Shown piece after piece: positions 1-7,770 of a DNA stretch of 39,436 nt. The position numbers and the translations under genes were made by a program. The notes beneath the pieces are model-generated. The model was not told where the DNA came from. It did no database searches and saw nothing but the letters and a program-made list of their open reading frames with translations. The stretch's first letter is position 1. Each line of letters begins with the position of its first letter. This DNA is from Bacteroidales bacterium (GTDB lineage Bacteria; Bacteroidota; Bacteroidia; Bacteroidales; UBA3663), in the NCBI GenBank assembly GCA_016293065.1, contig JAEDEY010000010.1, positions 1 through 39,436 of the forward strand, in the 5' to 3' direction.

Positions 1-3
1 TTA

Positions 4-915
4 TTAATAATGATAAGCAACAGGAAAGTTCTCCTTGACATGACCAATAGGAGCGCCAAGCCAAAGCGGAATACCGTGACTGTGGGCAAACATTCGGAAG
101 TTGTCCCACAATTTGACCGGCATAGTCGGATCTTCGTCACAGCCAGAGAACTGACCGCAGACGAGACCTCGGATTCTGTCGAGCACTCCCATGAGACTTA
201 GCTGCTGAAGCATACGGTCGATTTTGTAAGGACTTTCGGAAATATCTTCGATGAAGAGCAGCTTGCCGTCATAGTTGAAGTCAAACGGTGTGCCGTGAAG
301 ACCAGAAAGAACTGCCAAATTGCCACCTACCATAGCAGGAGTATCAGCAAATAGCGCATCGAGCATGGCTTTTGTCACTTCTGGCTCTGGATCATCGCTG
401 CTCCAACCCTGATGTGGCGCAACAAAGAGAGTAGCCTTCTTCAAGAAGAGAAGATTATGCTTGGCTGGCCAATTGTGGTGGGCAGAGAAATAATCGAGCA
501 ATTCCCTGATGGTGCGTGAAGTGACGTGAGTAGGTTCCTCGCCGAGATGTTTCATCATGTGGGCATGAAGACTTGGCACCCCTGCCTTTTGCCATAGTGC
601 GTGAAGAGCCGTGATGTCACTGTAGCCAACTATTGGCTTATTGGCATGCCTGATGAGATCGAGAGGAATCTTGTCAAGAATCTGCATACAGCCATAACCT
701 CCTCGGCTGGCATAGAGCATATCAACATCAGGATCTTCGAGTGCTTCAACAATATCCTGGGTTCTTTCTTCCGGAGTACCAGAGAATCGGCCATAACTAT
801 CCTTGGCATGGGGAGCCACAGAAACCTTATGGCCCCACATTCGCAGTGTCTCTACGCCAAGGTCAATCACCTTTCCTTTTACGCTGCCTGCTGGAGAAAC
901 TATCCGAATATTCAT
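4..915 (-). CDS. LD-carboxypeptidase (peptidase family S66, LdcA/MccF-like)
   Basis: Predicted serine peptidase that removes the terminal D-amino acid from muropeptide tetrapeptides during cell-wall recycling; the MccF branch instead cleaves microcin-type amide bonds, and sequence alone does not separate the two. The 303-residue product has the family features in order: RGGYG near 71-75, the nucleophile elbow GYSD with Ser99, Glu223 in FIED, and His292 in GHVKENFP, which form the expected Ser-Glu-His triad. The length is normal for S66. I start at the ATG at 913-915 because the reading frame beyond it enters tgt and encodes non-family sequence. There is no signal peptide, so it is cytoplasmic. 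It is the last gene of the minus-strand run behind tgt (20-base gap) and ends in two adjacent TAA codons at the window edge. Confidence 0.9.
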   Translation of the reverse strand: MNIRIVSPAGSVKGKVIDLGVETLRMWGHKVSVAPHAKDSYGRFSGTPEERTQDIVEALEDPDVDMLYASRGGYGCMQILDKIPLDLIRHANKPIVGYSDITALHALWQKAGVPSLHAHMMKHLGEEPTHVTSRTIRELLDYFSAHHNWPAKHNLLFLKKATLFVAPHQGWSSDDPEPEVTKAMLDALFADTPAMVGGNLAVLSGLHGTPFDFNYDGKLLFIEDISESPYKIDRMLQQLSLMGVLDRIRGLVCGQFSGCDEDPTMPVKLWDNFRMFAHSHGIPLWLGAPIGHVKENFPVAYHY

Positions 916-935
916 CTTGTTGCTTGAGATTGTAA

Positions 936-2081
936 TTAGAGACGGGTAGTGACAGCCTTGACCATATCGTCTTTCCATGGCTTGAAGTCCCCGGCGAGAA
1001 TATGCTGTCGTGCCTCGTTGACCAACCACAGATAGAAAGCAAGATTATGGATAGAAGCAATCTGAAGAGCCAGATACTCCTCGGCATGGAAGAGGTGACG
1101 GAGATAAGCCTTGCTATAGATGCGATCGACTTCGCAAGGGCCATCTTCCTGGATAGGCGAGAAGTCGTTCTTCCACTTGGCGTTCTTCATGTTCATTATG
1201 CCGTGGCGTGTGAACAACATTCCGTTGCGACCATTGCGAGTAGGCATGACACAGTCGAACATATCTACACCTCGTTCAATGGCTTCGAGGATATTGGCAG
1301 GAGTACCCACGCCCATAAGGTAACGAGGGCGGTCGGTAGGAAGGATCTCATTGACTACTTCAATCATCTCGTACATCTTCTCGGTAGGTTCGCCAACAGC
1401 GAGTCCTCCGATGGCATTGCCTTCGACATCCATTGCCGCAATCTTTTCGGCAGCACGGCGACGGAGGTCTGGATAGGTACAGCCCTGGACAATAGGGAAG
1501 AGGCTCTGGTGATAGCCGTAGAGACCATTGCCATTGGCATCTTCTGTCTCTTTATAGCGCTTGTAGCATCGGTCGAGCCATCGTTCGGTCAATCCAAGCG
1601 ATTTCTCGGCATATTTATAGTCGGAATCTCCTGGAGGACATTCATCGAACGCCATCATGATGTCAGCACCGATGATACGTTCAATTTCCATGACGCGCTC
1701 TGGCGTGAAGAGATGCTTCGAACCATCGATATGGCTGCGGAAAGTACACCCTTCCTCGGTAATCTTTCGGTTTTCGCTCAAAGAGAACACCTGAAATCCG
1801 CCTGAATCGGTGAGAATCGGACGATCCCAAGTATTGAACTTATGCAATCCACCAGCTTCTTGAAGCACATCAAGTCCTGGTCGCAAGTACAAATGATAGG
1901 TATTGCCGAGGATGATCTGAGCCTTGACCTCCTCCTTCAATTCGTGGAAATGCAGGCACTTGACACTACCCACGGTTCCCACAGGCATAAAGATAGGTGT
2001 CTGAATCTTGCCGTGGTCAGTAGTGATTTCGCCGGCACGTGCCCAACTGTTCTTGTCTGTTGCTTGTAATTCGAACGTCAT
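936..2081 (-). CDS. tgt: Queuine/preQ1 tRNA-guanine transglycosylase
   Basis: Exchanges guanine-34 in GUN-anticodon tRNAs (Asp, Asn, His, Tyr) for the queuosine precursor preQ1. The 381-residue protein shows the substrate-binding Asp92 in TDSGGFQVFS, the nucleophile Asp276 in FDCVMPTRNGRNG, the GGLAVGE loop near 225-231, and the C-terminal IHN with His345. Oddity: the canonical zinc motif CxCxxC before YS(R/K)AYLRHL reads as Gly-Pro-Cys-Glu-Val-Asp here, so only one cysteine (Cys316) and the histidine remain. I recall similar loss in other Bacteroidales Tgt proteins but could not check it. The gene lies between dedA (6-base gap) and the LD-carboxypeptidase, clearly in one operon. Confidence 0.96.
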   Translation of the reverse strand: MTFELQATDKNSWARAGEITTDHGKIQTPIFMPVGTVGSVKCLHFHELKEEVKAQIILGNTYHLYLRPGLDVLQEAGGLHKFNTWDRPILTDSGGFQVFSLSENRKITEEGCTFRSHIDGSKHLFTPERVMEIERIIGADIMMAFDECPPGDSDYKYAEKSLGLTERWLDRCYKRYKETEDANGNGLYGYHQSLFPIVQGCTYPDLRRRAAEKIAAMDVEGNAIGGLAVGEPTEKMYEMIEVVNEILPTDRPRYLMGVGTPANILEAIERGVDMFDCVMPTRNGRNGMLFTRHGIMNMKNAKWKNDFSPIQEDGPCEVDRIYSKAYLRHLFHAEEYLALQIASIHNLAFYLWLVNEARQHILAGDFKPWKDDMVKAVTTRL

Positions 2082-2087
2082 TAGTGA

Positions 2088-2735
2088 TTATTTATTACGC
2101 ATTGCTGTTTTTCTGTTAGCCTCTATCACCTTCTTGACATAATATGCAAGACAGATGAGAACGATGATGACAAGACCGATCTTCACATAACCACTATAGA
2201 GTTCAACCTTCTCGATGAGCACTTCCTCGGGCATCGATTTGCCAAGAACTGCACCAAGGGTAGCCAATACAGCATTCCAGATTCCAGCTCCCAAGGCGGT
2301 GAAAACCAAGAAAGTCGTCATCTTCAGACGTGCCAAGCCCGCAGGAATGGAAATAAGCTGACGAATCACTGGAATGAGTCGTCCGACGAAAGTGCCAACC
2401 GCACCATGTTCGGCAAAGTATTGTTCAGCCTTCTCAACGCCATCTCTGTCGATGAGCAGCATGTGAGAGAGCTTGGTGTCTGAGAATTTGTAGATGAGTG
2501 GACGGCCAAGCCACTTGGCTAAGAAATAGTTGACCAATGCACCGATGACAGCACCTATAGTTCCTGCAATTATGATCATCGGCAGGTTCATGGTGCCTTG
2601 GTTGATAGCAATATAGGCTGCTGGTATGATTACCACCTCAGAAGGGAATGGAATGAACGAACTCTCTATTGCCATAAAGAATGTAACCACCCAATAGTTC
2701 ATATTGGCAGCGATCCATGTATAAATTTCTTCCAT
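2088..2735 (-). CDS. DedA family (SNARE-associated/VTT) membrane protein
   Basis: Integral inner-membrane protein of 215 residues. DedA proteins are linked to lipid (undecaprenyl phosphate or phospholipid) flipping and membrane-potential homeostasis; the substrate here is not known. The family motifs are present: ESSFIPFPSE near 24-33 in the first re-entrant segment, and FVGRLIPVIRQ followed by IPAGLARL in the second, including the conserved GRxxPxxR. Four to five hydrophobic stretches and a basic C-terminal tail (KKVIEANRK) fit the topology. Spacing of 6 bases to the TPR gene upstream and 6 to tgt downstream places it in the glnS-to-ldc operon. Confidence 0.92.
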   Translation of the reverse strand: MEEIYTWIAANMNYWVVTFFMAIESSFIPFPSEVVIIPAAYIAINQGTMNLPMIIIAGTIGAVIGALVNYFLAKWLGRPLIYKFSDTKLSHMLLIDRDGVEKAEQYFAEHGAVGTFVGRLIPVIRQLISIPAGLARLKMTTFLVFTALGAGIWNAVLATLGAVLGKSMPEEVLIEKVELYSGYVKIGLVIIVLICLAYYVKKVIEANRKTAMRNK

Positions 2736-2741
2736 AATATT

Positions 2742-4064
2742 TTAATAATTATCCAATTGATTAAGAGCTTCTGTATCGCCTATGCTATCGAAATACTGTC
2801 GCATCAAAGACTTTGTTGTGGATTCTCTTGGTTTCAACGACAGCAGTTTCCGAAATGCTTGATCAGCAATATCGAACTTTCGGATGCCAAGCGCAAGTTC
2901 TGCCTTTGCCAGAATAAACTTTTTGTCGGTTGGCTTTATCTTTATCATCTTGTCGAGGGTTTCAATAGCTTCCTCAAAACAATGCATCGATGCAAGAATC
3001 GACGTTTTCAAAGCGAGATATGACGTAGAACGGCGTTTGACACTCAACGCTTTATCGATTGCTTCCAACGCCTTTGGCAGGTCTCCCTTGTCGAGATAGC
3101 ACATAGAGATCTGAAACAACGCCTCGTGATCATTAGGCACTCGAGCACTAAACTTTTCAAACATTTCTATGGCTTTATCTATCTCATCACTGCGGAAATA
3201 GCTCTTGCCGAGAATATCGTAGGTAATTGCAATCTGCAGTTCAGAATTGTCGCTGAAGAGAAACGTCTTGTCGCACTCCACGTTATTCTCGAGATAATCC
3301 TTGAAGACATTCAATGATTCGATGGTTGTCTTGTAATCTGCATCTTCTGCAAACGCGACATAACCTTTGACAAAATGCAGTAATGGATTCTTTGGGTCGA
3401 TAGCCAGACCAAAATCACAGGCTTCTTTGCACTTATCTATTTCGTATAGCTCCAAAGTGCATCTTGCAAGGTCTTGCCAAGTGAGAATGTCGTAAGCATC
3501 GATATCTAGTGATTTGTCAAGCGCAGTTATAGCATCGGAATAAAGGTGCAAATCCATCAACATAGCGCCAATGCGAGCCAAAGCCTCGGCTTTGTCGGTA
3601 GGAATCTTGGCAGCCGAGACAAGATAGTCTATCTTGGCATCATCTGGTATTTCCATCCACATGTCATCGACGACATTGACAAAGTCCAATAAATCTATTT
3701 CATTCCTGCGCACTTTGGTCAGCAATTGCCTCAAGGCACTGCGACTCTTGCCTGCGACCACATCGAAAGCAAAGAGCAATGCTTGTGTGGTAAAAGTGCC
3801 ATCGGAAGCAAATGGAGCAAAGAGCATCCGTGCTTCATCGATACGTTGACAATGAATAAGGATAAGAACCTTGAGCTTGGTGATCTGCTCGTCGTTTGGA
3901 TGCATCTTCAAGCCTTCTTCAAGCACGAACAACGCTTCGGAAGAGAGTTGATCGTCGAGCAAATCGTATGCGATCTGCTCAATCTCCTCACTATCGAAAT
4001 AAGGGAAAACGCCTTTAGCCTGTTCTGCCTTATAGATATAATATGCTTCAGATTTCTTATTCAT
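2742..4064 (-). CDS. Tetratricopeptide repeat (TPR) protein
   Basis: Cytoplasmic protein of 440 residues made almost entirely of degenerate TPR helix pairs; several units show the A-x-x-x-L-D-K-A pattern (for example AITALDKSLDIDAYD, EMFEKFSARVPNDHEA, ALEAIDKALSV, AIETLDKMIKIKPTD). TPR arrays are protein-binding scaffolds. No catalytic domain, signal peptide or membrane segment is visible. I start at the ATG at 4062-4064; the TTG three codons earlier is in frame but a weaker choice. It sits between glnS (35-base gap) and dedA (6-base gap), so it is co-transcribed with them. Its partner is unknown. Confidence 0.88.
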   Translation of the reverse strand: MNKKSEAYYIYKAEQAKGVFPYFDSEEIEQIAYDLLDDQLSSEALFVLEEGLKMHPNDEQITKLKVLILIHCQRIDEARMLFAPFASDGTFTTQALLFAFDVVAGKSRSALRQLLTKVRRNEIDLLDFVNVVDDMWMEIPDDAKIDYLVSAAKIPTDKAEALARIGAMLMDLHLYSDAITALDKSLDIDAYDILTWQDLARCTLELYEIDKCKEACDFGLAIDPKNPLLHFVKGYVAFAEDADYKTTIESLNVFKDYLENNVECDKTFLFSDNSELQIAITYDILGKSYFRSDEIDKAIEMFEKFSARVPNDHEALFQISMCYLDKGDLPKALEAIDKALSVKRRSTSYLALKTSILASMHCFEEAIETLDKMIKIKPTDKKFILAKAELALGIRKFDIADQAFRKLLSLKPRESTTKSLMRQYFDSIGDTEALNQLDNY

Positions 4065-4099
4065 TGCCAACAAATATAGTTTTGGATTCTATCAATCAC

Positions 4100-5842
4100 T
4101 TACTTCGAGTCCTTCAGCGTAACGGTACGGTTGAACACAAGATGCTCTGGAGTTGAATCGTAATCGACAGTGTAATAGCCTATGCGCTGGAACTGAAGAT
4201 AATCAAGCGTCTTGCGTGTAGCGCACCATTTTTCGACATAAGCCTTCTTAATCTCAAGAGAGTGAGGATTGAGGAATGGACGCATGGCATCGATTCCCCT
4301 GATATCGCCATTCTCCTTTGAATAGTTGGCTACAGCGTCGCGAGGGTTTTCTACATTCCAGAGACGGTCGTAGTTGCGTACCTCGGCTTCAAGACAATGG
4401 TTGCACGAAACCCAATGGATTGTCTTACCCTTGATTTTCATATCTGAATTAGCCTGACCTGTCTTGGTATCTGGAATGAGTTCGGCATATATTTCAACGA
4501 TGTTGCCATTCTCATCCTTCTTGCAGCAGTTCTCCTCGGGACAACGGATGATGTATGAGTTCTTGAGGCGCACTTCCTTGCCAGGACCAAGGCGGAAGAA
4601 CTTCTTTGGAGCATCTTCCATGAAGTCTTCGCGTTCGATCCAGAGCTCGCGGCTGAACTCTATCTGATGTGTTCCGTCGGCTTCGTTCTCTGGATTATTG
4701 ACTGCATCATATACCTCGACCTCTCCCTCTGGGAAGTTTGTGATGACAAGCTTCACTGGATCGACAACTGCGCTCACACGCAATGCACGCTTGTTGAGAT
4801 CGTCACGGACAGCACTCTCGAAGAGTGACATCTGATTGAGAGCATCGAATGTGGTATATCCAATCTTGTCGATAAACGAGAGTATGCCCTCTGGCGAGTA
4901 GCCTCGACGACGGTAGCCACATATTGTCGGCATTCGTGGGTCGTCCCATCCATTGACAATACCTTCCTTGACAAGAACGAGAAGGTTGCGTTTTGAAAGA
5001 AGTATATGAGTAAGATTGAGTTTGTTGAACTCATACTGGCGTGGGCGATTATCGTCTAATGGCTGATCATCGCCAGCTACCTGCTTTGCCCAATCGACGA
5101 AAAGATCGTAAAGAGGACGATGAGGCACAAACTCGAGGGTGCAGATTGAGTGTGTCACGCCCTCCCAGTAGTCACATTGTCCATGTGTATAGTCGTACAT
5201 AGGGTAGGCATTCCACTTGTTGCCTGTGCGCCAATGTGGGATATTGAGCACACGATACATGATAGGATCACGGAAATGCATATTGTCGGAAGCCATATCA
5301 ATCTTTGCACGCAGCACCATTCTTCCTGGTTCGATATTGCCTGAATTCATCTCCTCGAAGAGTCTCAGGCTCTCTTCTATTGGGCGATTGCGATATGGAG
5401 ACTCGATACCTGCCTGAGTAGGAGTGCCCTTCTGTGCAGCAATCTGTTCTGCCGATTGCTCGTCAACATAGGCCTTTCCCTGCTTGATGAGGGCAACGGC
5501 AAGATCCCATAACTGCTGGAAATAGTCGGACGCATAGAGAATATCTCCCCACTTGAATCCAAGCCATTCGATATCTTTCTTGATAGCTTCTACATATTCT
5601 GTATCTTCCTTCTGAGGATTGGTATCATCCATGCGGAGATTGCATACTCCTCCATATTGCTGAGCAATACCGAAATCGATGGCAATTGCTTTAGCATGTC
5701 CGATATGAAGGTAACCATTTGGTTCTGGCGGGAAACGAGTCTGAACTCGCTTTCCATTCTTACCCGCAGCAAGATCTTCTTCCACTTTCAACTCAATGAA
5801 ATTCTTGCTTTTCTTCTCAACAGTTTTTGAAACTTCTTCCAT
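4100..5842 (-). CDS. glnS: Glutaminyl-tRNA synthetase
   Basis: Class I aminoacyl-tRNA synthetase charging tRNA-Gln. The 580-residue protein has the HIGH motif (PPEPNGYLHIGHA, HIGH at 46-49), the LRMDDTNPQKED block that distinguishes GlnRS from GluRS, and a KMSKS-equivalent LLSKR at 281-285 inside LTHILLSKRNL. The C-terminal anticodon-binding beta-barrels are complete. A cysteine cluster not found in E. coli GlnRS, as I recall that sequence, lies in the barrel: CPEENCC (Cys434, 439, 440) and SCNHC (Cys480, 483). The start is the ATG at 5840-5842; a GTG four codons upstream is in frame but adds an unlikely extension. It is the first gene of the run ending in the LD-carboxypeptidase. Confidence 0.97.
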   Translation of the reverse strand: MEEVSKTVEKKSKNFIELKVEEDLAAGKNGKRVQTRFPPEPNGYLHIGHAKAIAIDFGIAQQYGGVCNLRMDDTNPQKEDTEYVEAIKKDIEWLGFKWGDILYASDYFQQLWDLAVALIKQGKAYVDEQSAEQIAAQKGTPTQAGIESPYRNRPIEESLRLFEEMNSGNIEPGRMVLRAKIDMASDNMHFRDPIMYRVLNIPHWRTGNKWNAYPMYDYTHGQCDYWEGVTHSICTLEFVPHRPLYDLFVDWAKQVAGDDQPLDDNRPRQYEFNKLNLTHILLSKRNLLVLVKEGIVNGWDDPRMPTICGYRRRGYSPEGILSFIDKIGYTTFDALNQMSLFESAVRDDLNKRALRVSAVVDPVKLVITNFPEGEVEVYDAVNNPENEADGTHQIEFSRELWIEREDFMEDAPKKFFRLGPGKEVRLKNSYIIRCPEENCCKKDENGNIVEIYAELIPDTKTGQANSDMKIKGKTIHWVSCNHCLEAEVRNYDRLWNVENPRDAVANYSKENGDIRGIDAMRPFLNPHSLEIKKAYVEKWCATRKTLDYLQFQRIGYYTVDYDSTPEHLVFNRTVTLKDSK

Positions 5843-6007
5843 AAACAATAACACTTAAATAAACTAATAATAATGTGCGAAAATAATCATTTCTCCTGAA
5901 TTAATCAATATTTACAGATATAATAAAGGTCAAAAAGCTAACATCTTACATGATAATGCAAGATTTTAATGTGGAGTAATCAATTTTTTGAACAATGAGG
6001 GCAACAA

Positions 6008-6928
6008 TTACAGTGTTATACCGAGGACTTTTCTGACGTCGTCGGTGAGCCGGACAATCTCTGGATATTTGTCGAAACAGACATTGCTGGTGAGATAATG
6101 CTCGAAGCTTTTCTTTGATTCTATGCCTTCCATTGAGGAACGAGCGTGGGATACCAATGCCTTACCCATATATACAATAAGATCGTAGAGATTATGACCA
6201 CGCACATATAGATAGCAGTTGTCGCGATGCACCCCAAGCTCGTTGCACCGAGCCTCATGCCAAGTATAGTCGGCATCAGGATACCGCCGCTTCATGCTAT
6301 TTTGGAATCGCTTTGACCTGTCGCGCAAGACATTCAGTATAACTTCTCCATTATTCTTCCAGAACTGCATTGGCACATTGACCGAAAGCATACGATGGAA
6401 GACGCTTTGCGGAAAAGCCTGACGGTCGATATAGTTAAGATAGAGCTGCCAGACCATCAGAGGATAGATGATTCGGCTATATTCTCTCAAGAATGAGCCA
6501 AAATCAAAATCGACAGATTTGGGATAGACAGCCTTCTGAAGGGCAAGATTCAGGTTGTCTGCAAAACAGAAGTGATTCTCGAAAGAATAGGTATAAGTCT
6601 GCAGCACATAGTTCTCGGGACGCATGAAAGGCTGTTCGTCGAGATAACGATAGTCAGAGTCGATAGCAATCCAAAACTTCTCGTCAAGAAAATCAAGATA
6701 TTGCAGACATTGCGTACAGCCACAAGTGATATTACCTGTGTGACTTCGAGAAGACGATATAAAACGGAATTTACCTTCTGGATATGTATGTTTCAGTACC
6801 TTACCCCAGAATATCTCATCGTTTTTGTTTTCAAGATGAATGGCGGCTGTTGCGCCATAGAGTTTCAATTCGGCCTTGAATCGTCGTGCTGCTATCTCGT
6901 AGAATCTATGTTTTTCAGGATCAAACAT
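6008..6928 (-). CDS. DUF4435 (TOPRIM-like) protein, AriB-like partner of an ABC ATPase
   Basis: A 306-residue soluble protein that I assign to the DUF4435 group. Visible features: an early acidic residue in AAIHLENKNDEIFW (Glu33), FWIAIDSDYRYL with Asp90 and Asp92, then YSFENHFCF (Glu117), and RGHNLYDLIV near 243-252. Together these match the acidic Glu plus DxD layout of TOPRIM-type nuclease folds. Four cysteines cluster in the N-terminal half (CGCTQC at 69-74). DUF4435 is the effector (AriB) of the PARIS anti-phage system, where an ATPase (AriA) holds it until a phage protein triggers it. Here it follows an ATPase gene by 5 bases, which supports a two-component module. Defence activity is inference; a housekeeping nucleic-acid role is possible. 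Confidence 0.72.
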   Translation of the reverse strand: MFDPEKHRFYEIAARRFKAELKLYGATAAIHLENKNDEIFWGKVLKHTYPEGKFRFISSSRSHTGNITCGCTQCLQYLDFLDEKFWIAIDSDYRYLDEQPFMRPENYVLQTYTYSFENHFCFADNLNLALQKAVYPKSVDFDFGSFLREYSRIIYPLMVWQLYLNYIDRQAFPQSVFHRMLSVNVPMQFWKNNGEVILNVLRDRSKRFQNSMKRRYPDADYTWHEARCNELGVHRDNCYLYVRGHNLYDLIVYMGKALVSHARSSMEGIESKKSFEHYLTSNVCFDKYPEIVRLTDDVRKVLGITL

Positions 6929-6933
6929 TCAAC

Positions 6934-7764
6934 TTATTGACTAACAACTAAATCAGAAATAAATACCAGTTTATCCTCCCATCCGTCGGCGAAGATGTTA
7001 GGTGAGTGGGTTGTCATTATTATCTGACAATTAGGGTTCAACTCATTCATCATCGATATGAGCTTGTCCTGCCACTCGATGTGCAAAGAGATTTCTGGCT
7101 CATCGAGCAACAACACATTTGGCTTGTCTTCCATAAGGAAAAGAGTGAAAAGCAGGAGCAGGATCTGCTTCTCACCAGCACTCAATCGTTCGAGCGGGAT
7201 TATTGAATCGTTCTTCTTGAATATGATGCGGTTCATATCGTCGATCATTATGGTCTTGTTGGTCGAACTGAACAGCATATTGATCATCTCAAAGAATTTG
7301 TTGATTCTCGCTTGTTTTGCCAATGCTGTACTGAGATCTTTCAGCATACCGAGGCGATAGTCTGAGAAACTATATACCGATGGAGAACGCTGGTAGATCA
7401 CCGCATCGAGCGACATTCCGAGCTGAGACAAAGTAGATTTCTTCGATGCTGGCATGTCAAAGGTGCTTACATAATGGAAACAAGAAGCCGACTCGAAACC
7501 TCCGAAAGCAGGAGAGTGAACCACTTGCTTGCCATCGTAGTACATCTTGCCGACATTGGTCTTGACCTCGACTTTAGCCTTAAGCTGCTTGATGAACTTA
7601 TCATCCTTGGTCAGCACAGCGCGGATAAGATTGAGCATAGTAGTCTTACCGAAACCATTCTGACCAACGACAATATTGATGTTTTTGTCTAGATTGTGCC
7701 AATGCAGGGTGGTATCGCCCCACATTGACTCAATGATTATGTCTTCAATATAAACTGGTGTCAT
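6934..7764 (-). CDS. ABC/SMC-type AAA ATPase (AAA_15/AAA_21-like), AriA-like
   Basis: A 276-residue ATPase with a complete ABC-type nucleotide site: Walker A GQNGFGKTT (34-42), signature LSAGEKQ (194-200), Walker B VLLLDEPE (217-224) and H-loop TTHSP (His253). It has no membrane domain, so it is not a transporter; the class is the RecF/OLD/AriA-like DNA- or protein-associated ATPases. It is much shorter than the AriA proteins of described PARIS systems as I recall them, with only about 150 residues between Walker A and the signature and no long coiled coil. The ATG at 7762-7764 lies 6 bases after the stop of the AICAR transformylase gene, and the DUF4435 gene follows by 5 bases, so all three are probably one transcript. 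Confidence 0.85.
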   Translation of the reverse strand: MTPVYIEDIIIESMWGDTTLHWHNLDKNINIVVGQNGFGKTTMLNLIRAVLTKDDKFIKQLKAKVEVKTNVGKMYYDGKQVVHSPAFGGFESASCFHYVSTFDMPASKKSTLSQLGMSLDAVIYQRSPSVYSFSDYRLGMLKDLSTALAKQARINKFFEMINMLFSSTNKTIMIDDMNRIIFKKNDSIIPLERLSAGEKQILLLLFTLFLMEDKPNVLLLDEPEISLHIEWQDKLISMMNELNPNCQIIMTTHSPNIFADGWEDKLVFISDLVVSQ

Positions 7765-7770
7765 AATAGA

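Noticed and set aside
5843..6007. Consensus promoter for glnS
   Set aside because: The best candidate reads TATTTTTCG, one base too long and off consensus, so no promoter feature is called although one must exist nearby.
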